A stretch of DNA of 64,000 bases from Aspergillus flavus (Eukaryota; Ascomycota; Eurotiomycetes; Eurotiales; Aspergillaceae). The DNA is taken from NCBI RefSeq assembly GCF_009017415.1, contig NC_092403.1:434001-498000 (forward strand). Reading direction: 5' to 3'. Each line of letters begins with the position of its first letter. Position 1 is the first letter of the stretch. Made by a program: the position numbers and the translations under genes. The notes under the pieces are model-generated. The model was not told the DNA's origin, searched no databases, and saw only the letters and a program-made list of their open reading frames with translations. Below, one piece after another: positions 33,875 to 44,940 of the stretch.

Positions 33875-35448
33875 TCATCGACTATCCTTCGCCCCCAAAG
33901 ACTTCAATTCCTCCTCAATTGTGGGCCATGCCTCTTTCCGCAAGGCACACATCAGCCACCAATTTCCAGACGCATCCTTCCCCACGATCTGGGCTAAATT
34001 GCGCAATGAAAGACCTGTCGTCAGTGACACGGTATTGAGGTACGATGGCCTTCCGCGGTTATTTGTGCAGTCACTACCTCGGCCTTTCTTGACGACAGCA
34101 GCCGAGAAGTCCACCTCAAAGAACCTAGCTCTATGCCAGTTAGTGCAGCCGAGTAAGAGGCCGTTCGGTGCAGCATATAACGGCGAATGACCGGTCTTTG
34201 TCAATTCAGACTTATATAGCGCATAGAAAGCCTCGACCTGAGGTTTTGTACGCACTTGAACGAGGCTATGGCGGATCTGGGATGCAAGAAAACCAAGTGG
34301 TTGGTTGAGGATCTGCTGGGGGCGGAGGAATGTTAACGATGTCTGGACCGCGTTAGCGACGAGGGCACTGTTCTGTGATGCGGATTCCGGAAGTGCTGCC
34401 GCACGAATATCAAAGACGTTCATGAGTGTTATCGTGCGACTGCGGAATGGGTTCAGCGCCCTCGTTTGAGCTCGTGTCCACCATGCGAAAAGTACATCAC
34501 TTTCGCTGACGAAGGGGGCATTTTCTTCCTTATTTTGGTGTCTTAACTCTTTCAGTGATTCGGTCCGCATTTGTTCCACAAAGCGTCCCGGAATACACAT
34601 TATGCGTTGCTCTTCGCGTCGGTACCAGAAAAGCTCGAAGAAGTACCAGAAGGCGAAACTCAGTAACCCAAAGCCTTTCAGCATGAACTTATAATTAACA
34701 TAAGTTTCCCCTGCGATATGCTGGCCAAGCTGCTGTAATGGGGTCTCGCCAATTCCCTGAAACTCCGGGACATCTTCCTCGCGTCCGTTCAGGACGGCAG
34801 TCCACGCCTTGAAGAAGCCAGCCAGACCCATGGCATCTGTGAGCGTGTGCATCCATGTAACTGTCACCAGCGTCGCATCATCGAACAATACCACGTGAAT
34901 GGCAAATTGCGGTCTGTCTGAATAAAGCCAGTCTTCGATCTGTCGTGGGCTTTGGGGTCCTATGCATAGAGGCACGAGATCCATTGGGCAGCCAACTACC
35001 GTGGGTTGCGAGCTAGCTCGAGGGAATTTGGCGCCCAGAGCATGATCACTAATGCCCATGGAGTATTTGGACACTGTGAAATCCGTTGCAGGCCGCTTTG
35101 GACTATACTCAGCTGGTATATGGTACTCCAATTTGCCGTTATCCTAGAAAATGTCAGCCACAAGTTACACACCAGCCACACTAACATTTACGCCACAGAG
35201 GCATTGTCCACTTCTTTACATACATTCAATCGTAGACGCGCGCCTAGTCTCCGCCAGCCATCCAGCTCCAACAGTCGCTCCAGCGAGAGACGCAGTGCCT
35301 CTATGTCAAGTACATCATCGAACCGACAAGTGTGATGTAGGCATATCGCGCGCGCGTGTGGTTGATCATCCGCGAACGACAGTGGTACAACCGTGTCCGT
35401 GGGCACCCTTTCGGGACGAGATGGCTTGCTTTTACTGAGGAAACCCAT
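33875..35448 (-). CDS. BAHD-type acyltransferase
   Basis: Transfers an acyl group from CoA to an alcohol or amine. The catalytic HxxxD motif is HTLTD in VTWMHTLTDAMGLAGFF near residue 175, followed by the long second domain; VDFSAAVVKKGRG occupies the place of the structural DFGWG motif and is degenerate. One intron (35223-35144) keeps the frame, giving 497 residues, normal for fungal members. The start at 35448 opens MGFLSKSKPSRPERV. It is cytosolic, with a hydrophobic patch (SFAFWYFFELFWY) that may touch membrane. The gene is flanked by an SDR and a UstYa-like gene, so it could belong to a small tailoring group. Confidence 0.82.
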
Positions 35449-36303
35449 TTATCCGTACCCTCTATATTTCAATGCTGTTCTGCTGTGTGATGATAGTAGG
35501 GCCTGGGGAAAGAAGGGTCAACTGAAATTAGATTTTGAGACGACACCCTTGATTGCATATTTGGCATTTGTTGTCTCCCGTATCTATATACGTCTTGCCT
35601 TTTTGGGAAATGCATGTGGGTTCTATCGCCATAAGACAGGATAGACTATTGTCTGTATGTAGATCGCCTGAAGTTGTCTTGTAGATCAGATGTTTTATCA
35701 CGGCTATGGCTGTGTTGTAATTCGAGATTTTCACTTTTGTGTCATAATTTGGTCATTCTTTCCACACGAAACATTGTCGTGATATACTTTCCAGGAGGGG
35801 TTCCTGAACATTGTCGGTAACCGCTTACTAGACAGATCCGAATGATTTTGAGCGAGCTAGTTAATTATGTTTTAACTTGTCAGGTGGCATGAACGGGTGG
35901 GAGTCCGAGCGTCATTACACTAACAAGCTCTTACAAAGATTATCGAAGTTCCACAAACGTCTTCAAACTAGGAAGCACCTAAGAAATAAAGAAATGATGG
36001 CAAAGTCCAGCGGGTAGAGACATGTTCAACGCTGATACTCAAAGGGTACCTGGGTAGCCAAGTTGAATATTTGCATTCAATCGGAAGTCCGAAGAACTAT
36101 CATTGATTCATAGGGAATGAAATCCGCTAAAAGACCAGAAGTGAGAGAAAAACAGATAGAAAGAAGAAGAATAACATCAGAGAAAGTGAGACGGGGACAA
36201 CAAGAGCCGTATTGTAAATCTGTGATATCCATTGTGTGTTTGCCTTCTGCTTCCCTTTTAATACCCACAACAGTTCCTTTCCAAGGGTCACCATCTCCGC
36301 ACA
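35449..36303. other. Intergenic, 0.9 kb
   Basis: Upstream of the acyltransferase and downstream of the UstYa-like gene. I see no gene. Confidence 0.5.
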
Positions 36304-37050
36304 CTAACTACACGACATGAAGCAGTGCGTTTGGCCCTGGGTACCCAGCTCATCCAGCGCAGGATCTGGTCTCCGCAGCCAATTTGCCAACATGTTGGTA
36401 CAATGATCGGTATGCTCTAGGTCGGCTAGCATCGTGTCCAGGCGATCCCCACGCATGTGAAGATCATGGGCCCGCCTTAGGAGATACAGACAATGAACCA
36501 GGTGCTCCCGGTTCGAAGTCCAATAAAATCCATTGACGTTGCGACCGACTTCATCATAGTCCTTCATCTGACGGGTCATTTCCTTATCGTAGTAATATAT
36601 AAACGGCTCGCCATTATTGAACTCCGTAAACTCCTTCACATAGTCGTGCGGACACTCCTGGTGCAGCCAGCAGGCCGAAAGTGGGTCATACGTGCAACCG
36701 AGCGCTTCAGCCTCGTCGGTGGAATTGCCACAAGAGAGCCTGGTCCGAGGCGCTGTGGGAAGACACTGTCGCTGGCCACTATGGTGGGAGCCGGAGTAGA
36801 CTGACGAGTGTTCCCAGCTTAGGGCTTGCCGAACAGGTTGGAGAGTGATTGCGGCAATCAATGCAATTACTAGCAGCAGCAAGATCAGGAGGAGCCCAGT
36901 GATGGTGATCGTGGCCAGGTTGCGCTTCAGGTATTGCTGCACGGACCGGCGTCGTGGCCGCACTGTCAATGTAGTGTCGCTATCGCCAGAATCCTCCACA
37001 TGGTCTGCCTTCGGGACAGGTTCGTAGTTGCGTAGGTAAATCTTCTCCAT
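36304..37050 (-). CDS. UstYa/DUF3328-like membrane protein with two HxxHC motifs
   Basis: Intronless, 248 residues. A basic N-terminus is followed by one membrane helix (residues about 48-70, ATITITGLLLILLLLVIALI) and then a lumenal domain with CGNSTDEAEALGCTYDPLSACW and the paired motifs HLVHC and HTDHC about 30 residues apart. Paired HxxHC is the hallmark of UstYa-type oxidases that crosslink or hydroxylate ribosomal peptides and other metabolites. The CGNS..EA..GC.YD part belongs to a distinct fungal subfamily of unknown function. No precursor-peptide gene is recognisable nearby. Function as an oxidase is an inference from the motif pair. Confidence 0.7.
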   Translation of the reverse strand: MEKIYLRNYEPVPKADHVEDSGDSDTTLTVRPRRRSVQQYLKRNLATITITGLLLILLLLVIALIAAITLQPVRQALSWEHSSVYSGSHHSGQRQCLPTAPRTRLSCGNSTDEAEALGCTYDPLSACWLHQECPHDYVKEFTEFNNGEPFIYYYDKEMTRQMKDYDEVGRNVNGFYWTSNREHLVHCLYLLRRAHDLHMRGDRLDTMLADLEHTDHCTNMLANWLRRPDPALDELGTQGQTHCFMSCS

Positions 37051-37830
37051 TTCGATATAGAAATGGTCGATCGTGGTGAAAGAGAGCTGACTCTCTCGTA
37101 AGTGCGGGAAAAGACAAGGAATAGCCTCACTCGCTATTCAAGAAGAGGGCAGTGAGTCTACTACATATTTTACATTTGTAGGCATCATCTTCGTTCACTT
37201 GTTTGGCTAGACGGTGTGACAAAGCAGCGTACGCTTGGGCAGACCGGATTGAGATATCAATAAAGCGAGGGATTAGATTCCATTGTGTCAATAATTTTAG
37301 TTGGTATGTGGCGTGCATGGACCAGGGTCCTTCATGGATTGACCCCGAGACAACAATGAAAATGTCGACGAATTGTGGGAACCGCATGCTCACGGTCCAG
37401 TTATGATCACTACTAGTACTGATTAATAATAGATTGTAGAAATCTACTACCGAGCAGTATATTATAAGGCCCTACTTGGCCACTACTATACAATATAGAT
37501 ATAAGAACTCACGATTGTAAGTGCGTGGCAGCCGTGGCTTAATGTAAAACGCCAAGCTTTCGGTAAAAAATGGTCGGGCAGAAGAATGATACCTTTGAAT
37601 CCCAGACCGATTTGTCCTTCACGGCCCTAATGGCACACATCCTTGCTACGTCACGACACCGGCGAGATGTAGCGTCTCAGCCTCGAAGGATGGGTCATAC
37701 AAACGCTTGTTTCAAGCTGATACCGCTCATTCACTAGTAGCACAACTGGTTCTAGCTGTGGAGTACACCCACACAAGAGGGGTTGTTCATGGAGGTTGGT
37801 GGCCTCCTTTCCGCAAGCTAGTAGTATTAC
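37051..37830. other. Intergenic, 0.8 kb
   Basis: Holds the upstream region of the UstYa-like gene. The missing N-lobe of the kinase relic that follows cannot be read here. Confidence 0.5.
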
Positions 37831-37842
37831 GCTAATGACACC

Positions 37843-38612
37843 ATTACTTGTCTGAAGACCTTCATCTTGGCAATGCTCTGCTGCGTCTTCCAGCAGCCCT
37901 TGACAGGCTCTCCATCAAAGAGCTGTATCACAGATACGGCATGCCTACTACGGAACCTGTCGTTCGTCTTGATAGTAGACCATTGCAGCCGAATGTTCCA
38001 TCCACTGCCATCCTTCCCATGTGGCTTGGGAAACCTTGCGAAGAGCTTTCGGCTTCAGAAGTTCAGCTCTTACTAACAGATTTCGGAGAGGCATATTCTC
38101 CTTCAACAGAGAATCGGTGTGAAATTCGCACGCCCTTGGCATTCGCGCCGCCTGAGGCCCGCTTTGAGCCAGAGCGAAGCCTGTCCTTCTCGTCCGATAT
38201 TGGACAGTTGCATGTGTTATATGGATAATTCTTGGACAACGCCCATTGTTTGAGGACAATCTAGCTACACAGGATGGTATCACAGCTGAACAGGTTGATG
38301 TCCTGGGAAAGTTACCTTTAGAATGATGGGAGAAATGGAACGAAAAACACGAGTATTTTAGCGAAGAGGGTGAACCGAATCAGGATCGAGACATAAGGTC
38401 CTGGGATAATCGGTTTGACGCACATATTCAGCTTCCACGACAAAAGGCTGGTATCACCGAATTTGACCTGGAGGAGAAGATTGCTGTAATCGATATGCTG
38501 CAAGTCCATGCTTTCAAACCTGAAGCGCGACCGACCGCACAGGATGTATTACAGTTTAGTTGGATGGTGAATTGGGCGCTCCCAGAATATGAGAAGATGT
38601 GCCTTGTAAGTA
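37843..38612 (+). pseudogene. SRPK-like protein kinase relic
   Basis: Starts abruptly at the catalytic loop (EDLHLGN) and keeps LLLTDFGEAY, the activation-segment end FAPPEARFEPE and LSFSSDI. The frame then shifts near 38200 to continue WTVACVIWIILGQRPLFEDN. An in-frame TGA at 38324-38326 interrupts PLE-WEKW where the family has Trp-Trp, a G-to-A change. The C-lobe end (KPEARPTAQDVLQFSWM) is still readable to 38612. The N-lobe with the ATP-binding lysine is absent. This is a dead copy of a kinase family that is abundant in Aspergillus genomes. Confidence 0.8.
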
Positions 38613-39521
38613 ACGCATCCAACAGATAGTATACTTTGGGGGCAGACAGCTTTAAACCTGAGATAATATTCAATTACAATGTTAGAAGTAGTGTTGACCA
38701 AGCCCAACCCCAATGCCCGGTCGGCGGTGTAAGGCGTATATTATTAATCCGAATTGGATTGGGAAGGAAATGCGAGTTCAACGGGAAAATGCTTTGCAGA
38801 TCCCTCATCAGGGTCGGAGGCTGAAGTGGGAGTCACACAATTCAGCCTCGCTGCCAAGAATGGGTCAACCTTTGTTGTCATCTGATTGGAAGTACTAAAG
38901 TTGAACTAGGGTTAAGGGTGGGAAGGTCCTTTAGAAGATCTTCATTACGTTGGGGGCGGGGGCTGTGTTATTTCCAGAATTCTTTCTCGACGTGCTCTCT
39001 CCCTTTATGCCACAGGCTGGTAACTGGCTGGAACATTCCTGATTGCAACGATAGTACGGAGTACACATGGCCGTTCTATACGCCACAATTCTTTCTCGCG
39101 AGGCTGTTGCCCCGACCAGTCCTGGAATAGTCCAAAGTGCTTGAGAAAAGCTCTATGTGGTGCAGCGGTAAGCACGCAAGGGGAGAATTGATACCCTCCT
39201 TTCTCTTCTTGACGGGGCCTGTGTCAACCATAAGGGGTAGCAAATCCTGAATATTATACTAACTCCAGTGTACTTTGAGGAAGGAGGAACAATATACCGG
39301 ACACAACCAGGTGATTCCTTGCCCTCGCGGATCAGGCAGCAGAGATTGCTGCGATTGTTCGCTAGACTGGTGGGAGGCCCTTAATTCAACTCTCATTAGC
39401 TTCAACTCGCCTAGTTCAACCACCACCGCCAACGTGACAAGAAAAGGCTGACGACGCATAATCATTTAAGATCACTGTCGGAGTAGGAGCTGGAGTCCCT
39501 TCGGCCCTCCAAGAAATAACA
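38613..39521. other. Intergenic, 0.9 kb
   Basis: No supported gene. Short open frames are present but have no recognisable content. Confidence 0.5.
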
Positions 39522-41444
39522 ATGCCAGAAGTTGGTTTTATGTGGGGAAGACGTCATGCAAGAGCGAAGGGTGGTTCGGGGATATCCCAACAGATTGAAA
39601 CACAAACATCAACCGATCCGCACACCGGCAATATGGCACCTCCCTCTTCAGAACCCGCTTCGGACAAGGTCCAACGTGGCCTCACCAAACCGACCAAGGC
39701 TGAGAAAGGAAAAATGGGACATGGCTGGAAGGAGTCTTGGAAGTGGGAAGCTGCAGCTGCTACTCTAAGTGTTATTGGTCTTGGCCTCTTGATAGGCTTT
39801 CTCTTCAGGATTAACGGCACTCCATACGCGGATTGGCAACATACGGCTTCACCTAATACAGTTTTATCTATTATTGTCACTATTTCTAAAGCCGCGCTCC
39901 TTGTCCCGGTATCAGGATGTCTCAGCCAGCTCAAATGGAATCGGTATCGCAATTCCGTACCACTGTATGATATGCAAGCCATTGACCAGGCGAGTCGTGG
40001 GCCCTGGGGCGCGTTGGAACTTCTCTGGATAGGCCTCCCACAACTCAGAATGGATGCTTTGACTCTAGCCGCTGCATTCATGACGGTGCTGGCAGTTGCG
40101 ATAGATCCATTCGCGCAGCAGATATTGGCATTCCCCTCACATACAGTTCAGGGATTCAACGAGACTGCATCGATTCAAGCTGCGCATAAATATGTGTATC
40201 AGCAGAAACTGTACAACAACGAAGTTTCTGGCTCCCTCGCACCATCGATGCTGAGTTCTATTCTCAGTGGCTTAGCACAAACGAACAGTCCTCTTGCGCC
40301 ACAGTGCAGCTCGGGGAATTGTAGATTCCCGAGGTTTACCACGCTTGGAATTTGCAGCCATTGCGAGGATATCACTAGCAAAGTGAATCAAACGTGTCAT
40401 AAATCGGAATTTATCCAATCTCTTGGAGAGCCTACGATACAACCCCAGGAGGGTCCCCATACGAGTTGCAGATACAAGCTTTCAAATGGATTAGAAATAT
40501 CTACGGACGCGAGTGGCTCCGAAAATAACAAGACCTCTACCCAAACCCTTGACCAAGTCCCTAACCTCGTCACGTTGAATCAGTGGGGCACCTATCCACA
40601 AAACAGCACCTCGATGACTGGCATTGAAAAGCCAATATTCTCTTTCGTTGCGGTAAACCAGTCCATTCAGATCTGGTATATGCCAGAAAACATAACTCTG
40701 TCTCCACCGAAGCCTTCATTCACCGATTGCGTGTTTTATTACTGCGAAAGGGAATACTCACCCACTCATTACTTGGCTAATGATCGTGCAAGCCACTCTG
40801 TCGATGTGTCTGATACACAACCACTCCTTCCTAGTGATGATTCCACCCTAGATGGATCGGATTATGTTTATATTCTCCAGCCGCCGAATGGCAAAGCTGC
40901 ATTATCTGGCGCATCGACTTATAAAGTCGATGCATATACCTTTCTGTCTATCCCAAATGTGATGACGAAGCTCTTTAACACAACAACAGGCAGCGGCGCC
41001 TACTGGGACGACTTCGAGAACGAATCGACAGGGTTGAATCTGGGGCCAATTCTACGTGAAGCTGATTTGAGGCAATTGTTACAATCAGTGTCTGCTAGTA
41101 TGACAGATACTATGAGGGCTAACCCCGAAACCATAAATGTTCCAGGACAGGCATTTCGAGTTGAGACTTTTATCCATGTCCGGTGGCCATGGATCATCCT
41201 TCTGGTATGTGCCGTTTTAGGATCCCTCGCCTTGCTTTTGGGGACTGCAACTGTGAGCAAACGGCAGCATGCGAAACTTTGGAAGGCTTCGATTATCCCA
41301 TTGATGACCAGTCGATTGGATCTTCTGCATGAGAATGAAATTGCTGGTCTTGACAACATGGAAGACATACATCGTATGTCCAAGAAAGCTAATGTTAGGA
41401 TGGACTGGGATGGAGGGCAGTTGGTGTTCACTGAGAAACAATAA
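39522..41444 (+). CDS. DUF3176 family membrane protein
   Basis: Intronless, 640 residues. The N-terminal half is the DUF3176 domain: WKWEAAAATLSVIGLGLLIG, then NTVLSIIVTISKAALLVPVSG and LKWNRYRNSVPLYDMQAID followed by ASRGPWGALELL. Two membrane helices lie there (about residues 75-95 and 110-130), one more near residues 185-200, and one near the C-terminus (about 555-575, WIILLVCAVLGSLALLLG). Between them is a large extracellular loop with many Asn-linked glycosylation sites and cysteines (CSSGNCRFP, CSHCEDI). The family is common in filamentous ascomycetes and its function is unknown. The gene is intact. Confidence 0.88.
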   Translation: MPEVGFMWGRRHARAKGGSGISQQIETQTSTDPHTGNMAPPSSEPASDKVQRGLTKPTKAEKGKMGHGWKESWKWEAAAATLSVIGLGLLIGFLFRINGTPYADWQHTASPNTVLSIIVTISKAALLVPVSGCLSQLKWNRYRNSVPLYDMQAIDQASRGPWGALELLWIGLPQLRMDALTLAAAFMTVLAVAIDPFAQQILAFPSHTVQGFNETASIQAAHKYVYQQKLYNNEVSGSLAPSMLSSILSGLAQTNSPLAPQCSSGNCRFPRFTTLGICSHCEDITSKVNQTCHKSEFIQSLGEPTIQPQEGPHTSCRYKLSNGLEISTDASGSENNKTSTQTLDQVPNLVTLNQWGTYPQNSTSMTGIEKPIFSFVAVNQSIQIWYMPENITLSPPKPSFTDCVFYYCEREYSPTHYLANDRASHSVDVSDTQPLLPSDDSTLDGSDYVYILQPPNGKAALSGASTYKVDAYTFLSIPNVMTKLFNTTTGSGAYWDDFENESTGLNLGPILREADLRQLLQSVSASMTDTMRANPETINVPGQAFRVETFIHVRWPWIILLVCAVLGSLALLLGTATVSKRQHAKLWKASIIPLMTSRLDLLHENEIAGLDNMEDIHRMSKKANVRMDWDGGQLVFTEKQ

Positions 41445-42152
41445 CGCATTCTTAGAGCCAGAATATATCTTTTTACAGCTGGATATCTTGTCGTTAGCCC
41501 CTAGGCCTGACAGGCCAACCTGTGGCTCTGGTGAAGCACTTCTTTCTGAGCTGGAGGACAGCTCTTATGGAGTTGATGGAAAGCTAGCAATCAAAACGTA
41601 GGATTCCGAAGCATAGCAAATACATAGAAGCCTCGACCAGCACCGTCACGTGTTGTTTACATATCATGCCCTGTCGGAAACGCCCTGGTTGCACACCTGG
41701 GCGGGGACTAGGTAACCAAGTTACAGGCCAGTAAACATAGGCAGTCAATGGCATAAAATGCGTAGTCAGAGACTCACTAAACCGATGAAGTCAGCCAAGT
41801 ACCTGTCACTTTACGGACGGAAGATAGCTTTCGTTCATTTAAGACTCCTACCTGGCTATATTCACTGCTGTGCAGATGGGGAATCAATCGTTGTAACGAG
41901 AGATTTTATGGAGTGAATTAGCGACTGATATGGAATTACCTTTTTTAGTCACTGTATTATCGGTTAGTGATATCAGCAAGACCATTTTCCACGTATTACG
42001 AAAGCTGTGACTCAATATACTTCACTCCATTCAACGTAGCTTCCGAATCGACCCCCCTTCCAGCACCCTCCAAAGGAGGTTGATTTTCACCATCCAAACA
42101 TCCTACTGCAGCAAGTCTGAAAGATCTAGACCAATCCCTGACGCGATTTATC
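41445..42152. other. Intergenic, 0.7 kb
   Basis: I see nothing that reads as a gene between the membrane protein and the peptidase relic. Confidence 0.5.
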
Positions 42153-43546
42153 ATGTTCCGCAGACTGACTGGGAGAGAGAAAGTTGACGGGAGTATCCTA
42201 AGCAAATTAAAGGAATTAACCCAATTTTCTCAAGCAGATTTGAAAATTATTATTCAAGGCCTTCATAAAACCGATCCTGCTCAATATATCATTGACAAAG
42301 GATACGGTCACACCTTTGAAAAGGCCAGGAACGAGTATGATGCGAGACAACTGATGTGGAAGCATGGAGTGGACCGTCAGGACGCTAAGGGCGCACTAGA
42401 AAGTCCAATGCTGATATCAACAAGGCGGACCAGGCTTGCAAAGAGCTTGCGGATGCAGCAATGAAAAATCTCCAGATTCCTTTTGTTATTCCTACAAGGC
42501 ACACACGTAGTGCTCCGAGCGTGACCAAAAATACTCGGGTAGTCGCTGTGCTCGGAGCGGATGAAGGGCTCAATGATCCGAATGCCGCAAGCCCATCACT
42601 GGGGGATGGGTGGATGGTGTCCAATTTTTATCTCTGGCTCATCGTTCTAGATGGAGTGGGAAAGAGCCAGCAATGGATCATTGGCATGGACCCTGCGTAT
42701 CTACTGGATAAATATGGGCGGGAGGACGAAATGACAATGGAGGACATAGAGGGTAATGGAACAGTCCTGAAACCGGTCCAAACAAAATGTGCCGCAGGGT
42801 TCATTCATGGAGATCCCTTCGAGGAACGCAAAGTTGTTCTCGATGACTACCTGCTTCCAAGAATCCGTGATCGAGTCACCATTGGGCCGAAAGGGTCCGC
42901 GCTTCGTGACTTCTTTCTGAATCAGTTGGAAGAAACAGTCAAAGATGCTGCTCAATGTGGGGACAAGAGTTCTGCTAATGATATTTCATATGGGGACTAC
43001 GACACGGACGGTGGGCTCCTCGTTGGTGTTTCTCCGTTTGATAACGAGGAGGATATCAAAGATGCGGTCATTCGCCCTCAATACATCGTCTCCATTCTTG
43101 CTCAGCACCCTGGTGTAAAACTGACCATTTTATATGACCTCATGCTACTCTGGCCACTGGGTCGAGACTGTTGAATTTCAGGGGCGAGATCTCTAAACCG
43201 TCGTTTTGGCAGCCGCGAATCGCAACGAAGAATCTTTCGGATTTGTGTTCTCTCACACAGCGACACGTCGGGGGCCTGTTTACGGCGGCAACCATCACAG
43301 AGTTGTGCAAAGAACCCATAGGCCTTCCACAGGATGCCAGCGAGGACACACCTCCCCGAGTATCGTAGGCTGACAACGGAGATTACCGCTGAAATGAACC
43401 GATTGTGTCTTCCAGCGAACATCACTGCATTCTATGGATCCTCTCCAGTATTTAGTGATCGGGAATCACAGGAGAGGTTCTGGCGGAGAACCGGCTACAA
43501 TCTGCATGACTATCTTTACTACACGTCAACCAAACCAATTCGTTGA
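42153..43546 (+). pseudogene. Caspase-like (clan CD) peptidase relic
   Basis: Resembles a widespread but unnamed fungal family with a caspase-like fold. Readable pieces are GVGKSQQWIIGMDPAYLLDKYG, GFIHGDPFEERKVVLDDYLLP, then NDISYGDYDTDGGLLVG where relatives have a HGD motif, and in the next frame TSCYSGHWVETVEFQGRDL, the catalytic-cysteine motif. The end reads PEYRRLTTEITAEMNRLCLPANI and FWRRTGYNLHDY. Frames change near 42400, 43137 and between 43195 and 43340, and the His position reads Tyr. So both catalytic positions are damaged. The family call rests on motif memory and needs a search. Confidence 0.55.
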
Positions 43547-43736
43547 AATGTGACTCCTTGAACGTTGACCATGGTACCTCGTATCTAAGTATCCATAACC
43601 ATATATCGAGTTGCTCCACTGTATTTTGCCCAGGTAATGGATTCATCGAGACAATTCTAGTTGCTACCATGGTGGTCTTGGTATTGATATTGGGATAAGT
43701 ACGATGCAAAGAAGAGACAGTCCTAGGAAATAGTCT

Positions 43737-44667
43737 CTAGCTGAAATAGAAGTTAAGCGCCATGTCCTTCCGGATCTTCTCACCTGCCTCGATAATCTCC
43801 TCAGCCTCGTGGCGAACACTCCTCCATTTCTCCCTTAGCAATGAATACACATGGTTCAGATTGGATATGTCCAGCTTGACAGTGTCTTTCTCTCCCTCAG
43901 CGGCTGTCTGCGTTACACTGAACTGTAACTGCCGGATATCTGGAGAGGTCCTTAGTATAGCCTGATGCGTAGTATTTCATATCGGATAAACGTACCTGGT
44001 TTGAAAACTTTCTGATCAACATCATAATAGTAATAGACGTATGTGAACAGATATCTATTGTCAGCGTCAGGCTGAGACGCGATTAGGTCGGTTATAATGT
44101 TCAGGATGACTGAAAACTGGGCAGGCAGCGACTCCTGGCCATAGAAGTCTTTAAGCACATCCCGAATCTTTCCATTGACTTCGGCCACTTTTACGTCCGC
44201 TGAGAACGGCCCACTGTGGCTGTCGGCATTTTTAACGAGCCTGCAGAAGTGCGTGCTGGTCAGTGAACTGGCCTCGAAATGTCCATTAGACACGATGTTT
44301 TGAGCCCTTACCACGTTGTTTCACTGACCTCCCTAAGATGATCAACCACCTTGGCTCGATAGTTGGTTCGTTTCACACGAGAAGCGGTAGCATCGTCACT
44401 GGGAAGTGATCCGTCCGCAATCCTGTGGCGGACTTGAACTTCCGTCTGACCCAGCTCCCATGCATTCCAAGACTGGATCTCGTCTTGTAAAGCTTCAAGG
44501 TCGGGCTTTCTGTCGTCTGGAAGGAAAGGAATAAGGTAAAAGAAAAGGAGGTTTGGCGTTCCGTAGTCATTTGTGACGTTTACACCCGTATCTTTGAGGA
44601 TGTTTACATGTTGGTTGTTTGACACAAGGGAAAGATCAACGGTAGGCAGATGATTGTATGCAGACAT
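43737..44667 (-). CDS. Unknown protein, 267 residues, three exons
   Basis: I do not recognise the family. Introns at 44311-44241 and 43995-43940 have good GT..AG ends and keep the frame. The protein starts MSAYNHLPTVDLSLVSNN with no signal peptide. It has a hydrophobic patch (TPNLLFFYLIPFLP), an amphipathic middle (YRAKVVDHLREVSETTW), an aromatic run (FTYVYYYYDVD) and a helical charged C-terminus (LLREKWRSVRHEAEEIIEAG). A related, 5'-truncated copy lies head to head at 44941-45684. The layout resembles soluble alpha/beta proteins, but no catalytic motif stands out. Confidence 0.65.
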
Positions 44668-44940
44668 TGTGGAGGTTTGTCTGAAAGTCCAATTCTATGT
44701 CATAGTATACAGTACAACTCATAGGGTTAAATAGTCTAATCCGAGGCTTCTCGCCATGGAAATCCTATAGAGTGAGGCATTTCTTGTTCCAATGATCGAA
44801 GTCAGGCTGACGTGTTCTACCTTCACCTTCTTCTCATTGCGTGGGATGTTTCTAAAGCTTAGTGGCTCGCTATACGGAGTCCAGCTAAGCCCTTAGCTCT
44901 TGCGGTCTGCAGTAACATGGCTGTTTCTTGAAATATTCCC

